A stretch of DNA of 8,684 nucleotides from Alphaproteobacteria bacterium. Lineage in GTDB: Bacteria; Pseudomonadota; Alphaproteobacteria; Geminicoccales; Geminicoccaceae. The DNA lies in contig JALSGW010000388.1 in the NCBI GenBank assembly GCA_026982585.1, positions 1-8,684 of the forward strand, written 5' to 3'. A program made the translations under genes and the position numbers. Position 1 is the first letter of the stretch. Every line of letters starts with the position of its first letter. Below the pieces are notes generated by a model. That model was not told the DNA's origin and did no database searches. It saw only the letters and a program-made list of their open reading frames with translations. Positions 1 through 5,090 of the stretch are shown here, in pieces.

Positions 1-113
1 CGCACAACATCCACGACATGCGCGGCTGTCTCGCGCGGGTGGACTCGCTGCCCTATGCGGCGCGGCGGGCGGTGCGCGGCGCCAATGCGGCCCGCATCTT
101 CCAGCTCGGCTGA
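1..113 (+). CDS. Amidohydrolase-like protein, 3' end only
   Basis: An open frame (codons in phase with position 3) runs from the left edge to a TGA at 111-113 and gives 36 residues ending GANAARIFQLG. The pattern (G)NAAR-[LIF]-[FL]-x-L close to the stop is typical of the C-terminus of TIM-barrel metal-dependent hydrolases of the amidohydrolase-2 family, where the last helix carries a GNAARLFGL-like motif. The metal-binding residues lie outside the window, so substrate and reaction cannot be told. The gene is convergent with flhB and separated from it by 261 bases, so it does not belong to the flagellar operon. The family call rests on this short tail alone. The reading frame itself is more secure than the name. 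Confidence 0.5.
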   Translation, partial: HNIHDMRGCLARVDSLPYAARRAVRGANAARIFQLG

Positions 114-173
114 GGATCGCGGGGCCGCAGACCGCAGCCATGGAATGCCGATTCGGAGAGCTGCGGCATCCGA

Positions 174-221
174 ACCTGCGGCTCTGGGCAGGTGCGACCG
201 TCGTCCCCGCCGGGCGGCGGG
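174..221. terminator. Two small hairpins in the convergent spacer, possible terminator
   Basis: Between the amidohydrolase stop and the flhB stop there are two perfect 6-bp stems: ACCTGC/GCAGGT (174-179 with 188-193, 8-nt loop) and CCCGCC/GGCGGG (206-211 with 216-221, 4-nt loop). Neither is followed by a T-run on either strand. They sit where transcripts from the two converging genes must end. Stems of this size are common by chance at this GC content, so this is weak support. The rest of 114-374 shows no gene. Confidence 0.2.
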
Positions 222-374
222 AAACATCGCCGTGGTCCCGGCAGCGCCGTCTCGAACCTCCCTCGGGCGGACCGTGGCCCGGGCCGAGATGGCCGGAGGC
301 GCTGTCCGCCCAGCACCGCCCACCGGGAGGAGCGGGTTTTCTGCAAGTGTCGGGGCACGCCTTCGCCGGGGCGA

Positions 375-1460
375 TCACGATTGCTGCGCGGTCCCTGCGG
401 GTTCCCCTGTCCGGGGCCGGCGCAGGGCGAGGATGTGGGCGATGATGCGCGCCACCGCCTCGTAGTGGGCGACCGGGATGCGGGCGCCCACCTCCGCGCC
501 CCGATAGAGCGCTTGGGCGAGCGGCGGGTTTTCCACCACCGGCACGCCGTGGGCGCGGGCGATCTCGCGGATGCGCAGCGCCAGCCGCCCCTGCCCCTTG
601 GCCACCACCTCGGGCGCCTCCATGCGCCCCTGTTCGTAGCGCAGGGCGACGGCGAGATGGGTGGGGTTGGTGATCACCACGGTGCTCTTGGGCACTTCCG
701 CCATCATGCGCCGCTTGGCCCGCTCTCTCCGCAGCTGACGCAGCTTCTGGCGGATGAGCGGATCGCCCTCGGTCTCCTTGAACTCCTCCCGCACCTCCCG
801 CCGGGTCATGCGCATGTCCTCGAGGAACTCGGCGCGCTGGTAGGCGTAGTCCAATCCGGCCACCAGCAGCATCGCCGCCGTCACCGCCACCAGCAACAGC
901 AGGCCGACGTCGGCGAGCGTGCGCACCAGGCCCGCGAGACCGAACTCCGGCGCCGCCTGCAGCTGACCCCACTTCGGCACCAGGACCGCCACCAGAAGCC
1001 CCGCGATCACCACCAGCTTGATCACGTTCTTGACGAACTCGACCAGGCTGCGGCGGGAGAACAGGCGTTTCAGTCCGCTCAAGGGCGAGATGCGGGAGAG
1101 CTTGGGCTTGAGGCTCTCGCCGCTCCAGACCACGGCGTTCTGGAGCACGGCGGCGGCGATCGCCGCCGCGGCGGTGGCGAGCAGCACCGGCGCCACCAGC
1201 ATGGCGGCGAAGCGGAAGGCCTCTGCGAGCGCGCTCAGCGGCTCCGCCCCGGCGAGCCCCTCCAGGGCGCGGCGGAAGCCGAGCAGCAGCCAGCCGCCGG
1301 CGAGCGGACCGGCCGCGAACAACATCAGCGCCCCGGAGAGCAGGATCAACAGGCTGTAGACCTCCCGCGAGCTGGCCACCTGGCCGCGCTCGCGCGCCTT
1401 CTCGAGGCGTCTCGGCGTCGGCTGTTCGGTCTTCTGACTGCGGTCCTCGAACTCCGCCAC
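375..1460 (-). CDS. flhB: Flagellar export gate protein FlhB
   Basis: FlhB is the substrate-specificity switch of the flagellar type III export apparatus in the inner membrane. It changes export from rod/hook to filament subunits after self-cleavage. The 361-residue product has the usual basic N-terminus (EQPTPRRLEKARERGQVASSRE, residues 12-33), four hydrophobic segments at about 35-60, 85-108, 145-162 and 180-203, a charged linker, and the autocleavage motif NPTH at residues 265-268, with cleavage expected between N265 and P266. Length matches the family. The start codon is GTG at 1458-1460, with a GGAGG at 1466-1470 five bases upstream. The fliR stop is only 12 bases upstream, so the two genes are surely in one operon. 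It is the last gene of the cluster, and no terminator with a U-tract is visible after it. The identification is firm. Confidence 0.97.
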   Translation of the reverse strand: MAEFEDRSQKTEQPTPRRLEKARERGQVASSREVYSLLILLSGALMLFAAGPLAGGWLLLGFRRALEGLAGAEPLSALAEAFRFAAMLVAPVLLATAAAAIAAAVLQNAVVWSGESLKPKLSRISPLSGLKRLFSRRSLVEFVKNVIKLVVIAGLLVAVLVPKWGQLQAAPEFGLAGLVRTLADVGLLLLVAVTAAMLLVAGLDYAYQRAEFLEDMRMTRREVREEFKETEGDPLIRQKLRQLRRERAKRRMMAEVPKSTVVITNPTHLAVALRYEQGRMEAPEVVAKGQGRLALRIREIARAHGVPVVENPPLAQALYRGAEVGARIPVAHYEAVARIIAHILALRRPRTGEPAGTAQQS

Positions 1461-1472
1461 CGAAGCCTCCGC

Positions 1473-2231
1473 CTAGCCGAACCCGAGCGGCCGCAACAGC
1501 GCATCGAACCGCCCCAGGAACCATCCCAGCGCCGCCGTCACGCCCACCAGCAGACCGGCCAGCGCGAGCAGGATCTGCAGCGGCAGGGCGACGAAGAACA
1601 CCTGGATCCCGGGCACGAGCCGGCCGAGCAGGCCGAAGGCGAGCTGGGTGACCATCATCACGATCACCACCGGCGCCGCGATCGCAAGGGCAAGCGGCCA
1701 GATCTCGGTGGACAGCACGCTCAACCATTCCGCCGCCGAAGCGGCGGGCAGCTCCCCCAAGGGCAAAAGCCGGTAGGAGCCGAACAGGCCGCGCAACAGG
1801 AACAGATGCCCGCCGGTCACGTGCAGGAGCACGAGACCGGAGGCGGCGAGGAAGCGCGAGGGAATGGTGTTGGGCGCGCTCTGGCGCGGATCGAAGAGGA
1901 CCGCGGCGCTCAGGGCCATGAGCATGGCGACCAGCTCGCCGGCCATGTAGAGCGCCATGAACACGAACCGGGCGCTCGCCCCGAGCAACAGCCCGATCAT
2001 CAACTCGCCAAGCAACAGGGCGATGCGGGCGGCATCGCCTTCGGGCAGGACGATGCCGTCGCCGAGCGCCGAGAGGCCCACAAGCGTCAGCCACAGTGCT
2101 GCGGCGAGCCGGATGCGGACCGGGATCGCCCCCTCGCCGATGCCGGGCAGCAGCATGACCGCGGTGCCGATGCGGGCGAAGAGGATGCCGGCCTTCTCCA
2201 CCTCCTCCGCCAACAGTCCCACTTCCAGCAT
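1473..2231 (-). CDS. fliR: Flagellar export gate protein FliR
   Basis: FliR is an integral inner-membrane part of the flagellar type III export gate, forming the FliP/FliQ/FliR helical assembly. The product is 252 residues, starting MLEVGLLAEEVEKAG. It is almost wholly hydrophobic with about six membrane segments, and it has the family-typical stretch FDPRQSAPNTIPSRFLAASGLV-type loop after the third helix and a hydrophobic region near the C-terminus around VPGIQVFFVALPLQI. I chose the ATG at 2229-2231 because FliR homologues begin at this point and because it overlaps the fliQ stop by one base (TGATG on the minus strand), the usual sign of translational coupling. An open frame continues upstream to 2519, but that extension reads through fliQ in the wrong frame and looks like no protein. 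Its TAG stop lies 12 bases before flhB. Confidence 0.95.
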   Translation of the reverse strand: MLEVGLLAEEVEKAGILFARIGTAVMLLPGIGEGAIPVRIRLAAALWLTLVGLSALGDGIVLPEGDAARIALLLGELMIGLLLGASARFVFMALYMAGELVAMLMALSAAVLFDPRQSAPNTIPSRFLAASGLVLLHVTGGHLFLLRGLFGSYRLLPLGELPAASAAEWLSVLSTEIWPLALAIAAPVVIVMMVTQLAFGLLGRLVPGIQVFFVALPLQILLALAGLLVGVTAALGWFLGRFDALLRPLGFG

Positions 2232-2503
2232 CAGCCGACCCCCACCTCGGCGATGCGGGCGAACAGCCGCAGGGTGAAGGCTTCCATGGTCTGCCACAGC
2301 CACGGCATGGCGACGAGCAAGGTCACGAACAGAGCCGCCATCTTCGGCAGCAGGGTGAGGGTCAGCTCCTGGATCTGGCTCAGCGCCTGCAGGATCGAGA
2401 TGGCGAGGCCGGCCGCGAGCGCGGCGAGCAGCGGCGGTGCCGCCACCTGCATGGCCACCCACAGGGTCTCGCGCACGAGATCGAACACCGTTTCCGGACT
2501 CAC
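2231..2503 (-). CDS. fliQ: Flagellar export gate protein FliQ
   Basis: FliQ is a small two-helix membrane protein of the FliPQR export gate. The product is 90 residues, beginning (V/M)SPETVFDLVRETLWVAM. Two hydrophobic helices at about 14-40 and 50-74 flank the conserved QALSQIQELTLTLLPK segment. The family's usual length is 88-90 residues. The start is GTG at 2501-2503, with a GGAGG at 2513-2517 nine bases upstream. The frame is open further upstream to 2680, but that extension is low-complexity and has no family match. The gene is coupled to fliR by a one-base overlap. Its upstream neighbour fliE ends 681 bases away, an odd gap in an otherwise tight operon. No TTAA-type CtrA box is seen just upstream, so expression probably depends on read-through or on a promoter I cannot recognise. 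Confidence 0.95.
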   Translation of the reverse strand: MSPETVFDLVRETLWVAMQVAAPPLLAALAAGLAISILQALSQIQELTLTLLPKMAALFVTLLVAMPWLWQTMEAFTLRLFARIAEVGVG

Positions 2504-2512
2504 CGCCGTGAT

Positions 2513-2517
2513 CCTCC
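2513..2517 (-). promoter_or_regulatory. fliQ ribosome binding site
   Basis: GGAGG on the minus strand, nine bases before the GTG at 2503-2501. It decides the fliQ start against the longer open frame upstream. Confidence 0.7.
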
Positions 2518-2667
2518 AACCGGCCGCAGCCGTGGCGGCCCTTGCCTCAAACCGCGGGACGGCGGAGCGAAGACGGATTCCATCTGCGCGGCACCGAGTC
2601 GCGTCGCGCCCCCGGCCGCCCAGGACATGCGCCGCCGCTCCCGAGACGGCCGCAGCGAGCACAAGGC

Positions 2668-2753
2668 TCCCGCCTTCCATACCCGCGCGGCCATCTCACC
2701 AAACCCGAACCCACACAAACCCGACTTTCCCGCTTTCCATGCGCGGCCACCTC
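2668..2753. repeat. Imperfect direct repeat pair (about 26-30 bases)
   Basis: Copy one at 2668-2697 and copy two at 2728-2753 share the pattern tcccgc-Y-ttccat-(accc)-gcgcggcca-Y-ctc. There are two substitutions (both Y positions), and the accc is present only in the first copy. The copies are 60 bases apart, inside the fliE-fliQ gap. Confidence 0.6.
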
Positions 2754-2786
2754 CGCCGCGGATGCAGGCGGCGCGCCCCGCCCGGA

Positions 2787-2871
2787 CCGCTCGCCGGGCG
2801 CGCGCGGCCAGGCCGACGCCGGTATGCCGAAGACGATGGTGCCGGCGCCGCTCGCCGGGCGCGCGCGGCCA
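2787..2871. repeat. Perfect 24-base direct repeat, two copies
   Basis: Bases 2787-2810 and 2848-2871 are identical over 24 positions, beginning ccgctcgccggg and ending gcgcggcca. The offset is 61 bases and the flanks differ. A perfect match this long in a 681-base gap is unlikely to be chance even at this GC content. The offset is nearly the same as that of the repeat pair just before it (60 bases), which hints at an old tandem duplication of a unit of about 60 bases. Confidence 0.8.
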
Positions 2872-3080
2872 CGCCTCGAGCCCATCGCCGTAAGATCGCG
2901 CCCATAAGCCGGCTCCCCTTGTGCGTGGTCATGGCCCCCGCCCGGCGGGGATGCGGGCTGCGGCCTCGCGCGGCCTCCGTGCCGGTCGGTTGCGGGGTGG
3001 CGGAGGTGCCGGCTCCCATGCACGCGGTCATTCCTCGCGACCCCGGCGCCAAGGACGCACACCGCACCCGTCTCACACCG

Positions 3081-3180
3081 CCGCACGGCCGTTCCGCTTC
3101 CGAAGCATCGCATCGCCAGCGGAATGGCAGCTGTATCTCACGGTCTCCCATGGCCGCACGGCCGTTTCGCCTTTGAAGCA
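3081..3180. repeat. Imperfect 27-base direct repeat next to the fliE stop
   Basis: Bases 3081-3107 and 3154-3180 match at 23 of 27 positions; all four differences are C/T transitions. Both begin ccgcacggccgtt and end gaagca. A shared tctcac lies a little upstream of each. The second copy ends four bases before the fliE stop codon on the minus strand. Confidence 0.65.
3088..3128. repeat. 11-bp inverted repeat with 19-nt loop
   Basis: The arms at 3088-3098 (gccgttccgct) and 3118-3128 (agcggaatggc) pair over 11 positions with one G-U pair if read on the plus strand. On the minus strand, the direction of flagellar transcription, the same position is a C-A mismatch, leaving stems of seven and three pairs. 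It overlaps the first copy of the 27-base repeat. There is no U-tract, so it is not a clear intrinsic terminator. It resembles an extragenic palindromic repeat. Confidence 0.45.
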
Positions 3181-3184
3181 ACCC

Positions 3185-3493
3185 TCAGATCTGCATGCGC
3201 ATGATCTCCTGGTAGGCAGCGATCACCCGATCGCGGATCACCGTCATGCGCTGCAGCGCAAGTTCCGCGGCGGAGACCGCCTCCACCACCTCCTGCACGC
3301 TCGCGGTCCCCAAAAGCCCCTTCTGCGCCATCTCCTCGCCCTGGCGCAGGGTGGCGACGGCGTTCTCCAGCTCCCGCTGCAGGAAGGCTGCAAACGCCGG
3401 CGCCTCACCGCCCGAAGCCGGCTTCGCTCCCCCAGCCTCCCGAAGGGCCAGCTCGGTCGCCTTGCCGAGCAGATCCGACACGCGATCGACCAT
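3185..3493 (-). CDS. fliE: Flagellar hook-basal body protein FliE
   Basis: FliE links the MS-ring to the proximal rod and is the first protein sent out by the flagellar export apparatus. The product is 102 residues. The C-terminal half carries the family signature, with QEVVEAVSAAELALQRMTVI at residues 66-85, then RDRVIAAYQEIMRMQI to the end. The N-terminal part is more variable and Ala-rich, as is normal. The start is ATG at 3491-3493, with a GGGAG at 3502-3506 eight bases upstream. The flgC stop is 15 bases upstream, so flgC and fliE are in one operon. Downstream there is a long repeat-bearing gap before fliQ. The identification is firm. Confidence 0.95.
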   Translation of the reverse strand: MVDRVSDLLGKATELALREAGGAKPASGGEAPAFAAFLQRELENAVATLRQGEEMAQKGLLGTASVQEVVEAVSAAELALQRMTVIRDRVIAAYQEIMRMQI

Positions 3494-3508
3494 GATCCAC
3501 GCTCCCGT

Positions 3509-3916
3509 TCAGCGCAACAGGTCCAGGGTGCGCAGCAAAAGGCCCCGGGCGGTCGCAAGCAGGTTGAGGTTGGCCTCGTACGTGCGCTGCGCCTCGCGCA
3601 TGTCCATGAGCTCGATGAGGGGATTGACGTTGGGGTATTTGACAAACCCCCGCTCGTCCGCGGCGGGATGGCCGGGTTCATAGCGCAGCTCGAAGGGCGC
3701 CTGGTCGCGCAACAGCCGCACCGCCCTGGGCAGCACCGTTCCGCTCTCCCGGTCCAACAGATTCTCGAACACCACGAGTTTGCGCCGGTAGGGATCGCCG
3801 CCCGGGGTCGCCGCGGTGGCCTCCGCATTGGCGAGATTCTCCGCCACCACCCGAAGCCGCACCGCCTGCGCCCGCATGCCGGATGCCGCCACCTTGAAAC
3901 TCGCTTCCAGACTCAC
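3509..3916 (-). CDS. flgC: Flagellar proximal rod protein FlgC
   Basis: FlgC is one of the proximal rod proteins of the flagellar basal body, secreted through the export gate and assembled in the periplasm. The product is 135 residues, the usual family length. The N-terminal rod motif is SFKVAASGMRAQ (6-17) followed by ENLANAEATAATPGGDPYRRK (26-46). The C-terminal motif is GFVKYPNVNPLIELMDM (90-106) and REAQRTYEANLNLL. The start is GTG at 3914-3916, with GGGAGAGG at 3921-3928 four bases upstream. The frame continues upstream to 4231, but that part is Arg/Gly/Ala-rich and unlike FlgC. A 396-base gap separates it from flgB, which is unusual because flgB and flgC are normally adjacent. Confidence 0.95.
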   Translation of the reverse strand: MSLEASFKVAASGMRAQAVRLRVVAENLANAEATAATPGGDPYRRKLVVFENLLDRESGTVLPRAVRLLRDQAPFELRYEPGHPAADERGFVKYPNVNPLIELMDMREAQRTYEANLNLLATARGLLLRTLDLLR

Positions 3917-4312
3917 CGCACCTCTCCCGCATGCACGATCCCGCCGCCCACCGCCGTACGGCAAGCGAACCCGACCCTGTGCGCCCTCGAAGCCGGCGGC
4001 TTTGGCCATGCACCTCGCCCAAACCCGCCCCGCAGCCCGTGCCGGACGACCCAAAGCGCCTTGCCGGGTCGCCACCGCCGCCCTCGCCCCGCCGGGCCGA
4101 CAGCTGGGCCTGCCTCCATCGCCGCCGCGTTTCCGGGCGGGCGAGGGCGCCCGCAGCATCCGGGCCCGGTTTCGTGCGACCACGGGCCCATGCGCGGGGA
4201 CGATGCGCTCTCCCGGCCCGAGCCTGCGCACCCGAGCCCGGGCGCCTGTTCCCGTATCCCGAACCGGTGCCGGCCATCCATCACCCGCTCCTCACCATCC
4301 CGGGCACGCCCC
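3917..4312. other. 396-base gap between flgB and flgC with no credible gene
   Basis: Open frames exist on both strands, but the products are Arg/Pro/Ala/Gly-rich with no motif or ribosome binding site, so I call none. On the minus strand a GGCTCGGG word occurs twice 14 bases apart (about 4216-4237). I see no terminal inverted repeats, no target duplication, no terminator and no promoter of a known class. I found no clear similarity to the fliE-fliQ gap. It may be an insertion remnant or a long untranslated spacer. Confidence 0.6.
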
Positions 4313-4723
4313 TCACGCCGTCTGCCCGCCCAGCACGGTGCGGAACAGGCGCTTGTAGGTGCCGTAGAGGTTGACCGCGAGCAGGTAGTCCCGCTGGGTT
4401 TCGGCGAGCTTCTGCAGCTCTTCGGGCAGGCTCACCCCGTTGCCGGAGGGGCTGAGCTCGACCGGCGCCACCGGCCGCGGTTCCAGCTCGGGGGAAGGCG
4501 GCTCCGCCGCGATATGGCGCGGATCGGTGCGCACCAACCGCCAGGCCGTCCGCTCGCCCTCCAACCGGCTCCTGAGGAGGGCGGCGAAACTCTCCCTCGG
4601 GAGGTCCCGCGGCCGGTAGTCCGGCGTGTCGGCGTTGGCGACGTTCTGGGCAAGCGCCGTGAACCTTGCCCCGAGCCAGCGCTGCCGGGCGGAGATGAGC
4701 GCGAACAGGCTGTTGTCGGCCAT
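4313..4723 (-). CDS. flgB: Flagellar proximal rod protein FlgB
   Basis: FlgB is a proximal rod protein of the flagellar basal body. The product is 136 residues, as expected. It has an N-terminal amphipathic helix, then the rod motif QNVANADTPDYRPRDL (26-41), a variable Pro/Glu-rich middle (about 72-92), and a C-terminal helix around ELQKLAETQRDYLLAVNLYG with TYKRLFRTVLGG near the end. The start is ATG at 4721-4723, with a GGAGGT at 4731-4736 on the minus strand and eight bases between the GGAGG and the start. It is the first gene of the cluster in the direction of transcription and is divergent from csrA, with a CtrA-type box 50 bases upstream of the start. The Shine-Dalgarno GGA could also be a CsrA contact, but that is inference only. 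Confidence 0.95.
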   Translation of the reverse strand: MADNSLFALISARQRWLGARFTALAQNVANADTPDYRPRDLPRESFAALLRSRLEGERTAWRLVRTDPRHIAAEPPSPELEPRPVAPVELSPSGNGVSLPEELQKLAETQRDYLLAVNLYGTYKRLFRTVLGGQTA

Positions 4724-4772
4724 GGCCGGGACCTCCGATCACCCCTTGCGGTTGCACCGCTACCAGCGCACG

Positions 4773-4788
4773 GTTAACAGAAGCTTAA
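4773..4788 (-). promoter_or_regulatory. CtrA-type box in the flgB/csrA divergent promoter
   Basis: On the minus strand the bases read TTAAgcttctgTTAAC, a full match to the alphaproteobacterial CtrA consensus TTAA-N7-TTAAC. CtrA is the cell-cycle response regulator that activates early flagellar operons in Caulobacter and relatives. The box is oriented toward flgB and ends 50 bases before its ATG; csrA begins 41 bases away on the other side. I read the whole window for TTAA and found only these two. Which promoter it serves, and whether it activates one and represses the other, cannot be seen. No convincing -10 element is recognisable on either side. Confidence 0.65.
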
Positions 4789-4819
4789 GCCCCATGCGCT
4801 ATCTCGGCCCCGGATCGCT

Positions 4820-4824
4820 GGAGG
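4820..4824 (+). promoter_or_regulatory. csrA ribosome binding site
   Basis: GGAGG five bases before the ATG at 4830. It favours this start over the in-frame ATG at 4794, which lacks such a site and lies almost against the CtrA box. The GGA core is also what CsrA proteins bind, so self-repression is possible. Confidence 0.7.
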
Positions 4825-4829
4825 ACGCG

Positions 4830-5090
4830 ATGCTGTATCTCAGCCGCAAGGTCGGTGAAGCCGTGATCGTCAACAACGAGATCGAGATCCGGGTGGTGGC
4901 GATCCGCGGCCGCAGCGTGAAGCTGGGCTTCCACTTCCCGCCCACCGCGAGCGTGCTGCGCGAGGAGGTGTTCCGGCAGATCGAGCGGGAGAATGCGGCC
5001 GCCGCGGCGACCGTCCGGGAACTGGAGCAGGACGCTCTTGGGTTGGGCGCGCGAGACGGGACGGAGGGCGGGGATGAGCCCGGGCGCTGA
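4830..5090 (+). CDS. csrA: Carbon storage regulator CsrA
   Basis: CsrA is a dimeric RNA-binding protein that blocks or alters translation of target mRNAs by binding GGA motifs, often in flagellar and carbon-metabolism transcripts. The product is 86 residues. Its first 55 match the family: MLYLSRKVGEAVIV (1-14), IEIRVVAIRGRSVKLGF (18-34), then VLREEVFRQIE. The RNA-contact residues L4, R6 and R44 are all present in the standard positions. The usual APxxVxVHREE segment reads FPPTASVLREE here. After about residue 56 there is an unusual Ala-rich then Gly/Asp/Glu-rich tail of about 30 residues; typical CsrA has 61-75 residues. The end overlaps purE by 17 bases. It is divergent from flgB, which fits a role in flagellar control. 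The upstream open frame to 4626 is noncoding. Confidence 0.93.
   Translation: MLYLSRKVGEAVIVNNEIEIRVVAIRGRSVKLGFHFPPTASVLREEVFRQIERENAAAAATVRELEQDALGLGARDGTEGGDEPGR

Larger units (their letters stand above)
2504..3184. other. 681-base gap between fliE and fliQ with no credible gene
   Basis: The stretch is GC-rich and open in several frames on both strands, but the translations are Arg/Ala/Pro/Gly-rich with no domain, no hydrophobic pattern and no ribosome binding site, so I call no gene. It contains three pairs of direct repeats and an inverted repeat (listed separately), a run of CAAACCC-like words at 2699-2723, and no recognisable flagellar promoter. In many Alphaproteobacteria fliE and fliQ are close together. 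It could be a degenerate repeat insertion, an eroded gene, or a regulatory leader for fliQ-fliR-flhB. The sequence does not decide between these. Confidence 0.6.

Noticed and set aside
276..285. 10-base palindrome ggcccgggcc in the left spacer
   Set aside because: It has no loop and is a simple GC palindrome, expected by chance here.
192..3176. A 994-codon open frame on the plus strand covering flhB, fliR, fliQ and the gap
   Set aside because: It is antisense to three firmly identified genes, His/Gln/Arg/Gly-rich, with no domain. Long stop-free antisense frames are expected at this GC content.
2547..3181. Minus-strand frames in the fliE-fliQ gap as possible small proteins
   Set aside because: No ribosome site, no family resemblance, and repeats run through the frames in different phases.
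3917..4312. tRNA or other structured RNA gene in the flgB-flgC gap
   Set aside because: No GGTTCRA T-loop with matching acceptor arms was found.
2921..4777. A 618-codon open frame on the plus strand opposite fliE, flgC and flgB
   Set aside because: It is antisense to real flagellar genes and has a low-complexity product without motifs.
4752..4780. A sigma-70-like promoter for csrA (TTGCAC, 17 bases, TAACAG)
   Set aside because: Only half the consensus positions match in each box, and the -10 guess overlaps the CtrA box.
4724..4829. Sigma-54 or sigma-28 promoter for flgB
   Set aside because: No GG-N10-GC pair of the sigma-54 type in a TGGC/TTGC setting and no sigma-28 motif were found.
4794..4829. 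Longer csrA starting at the ATG at 4794
   Set aside because: It would add 12 residues ahead of the invariant MLYLSRK, has no ribosome site and abuts the CtrA box.
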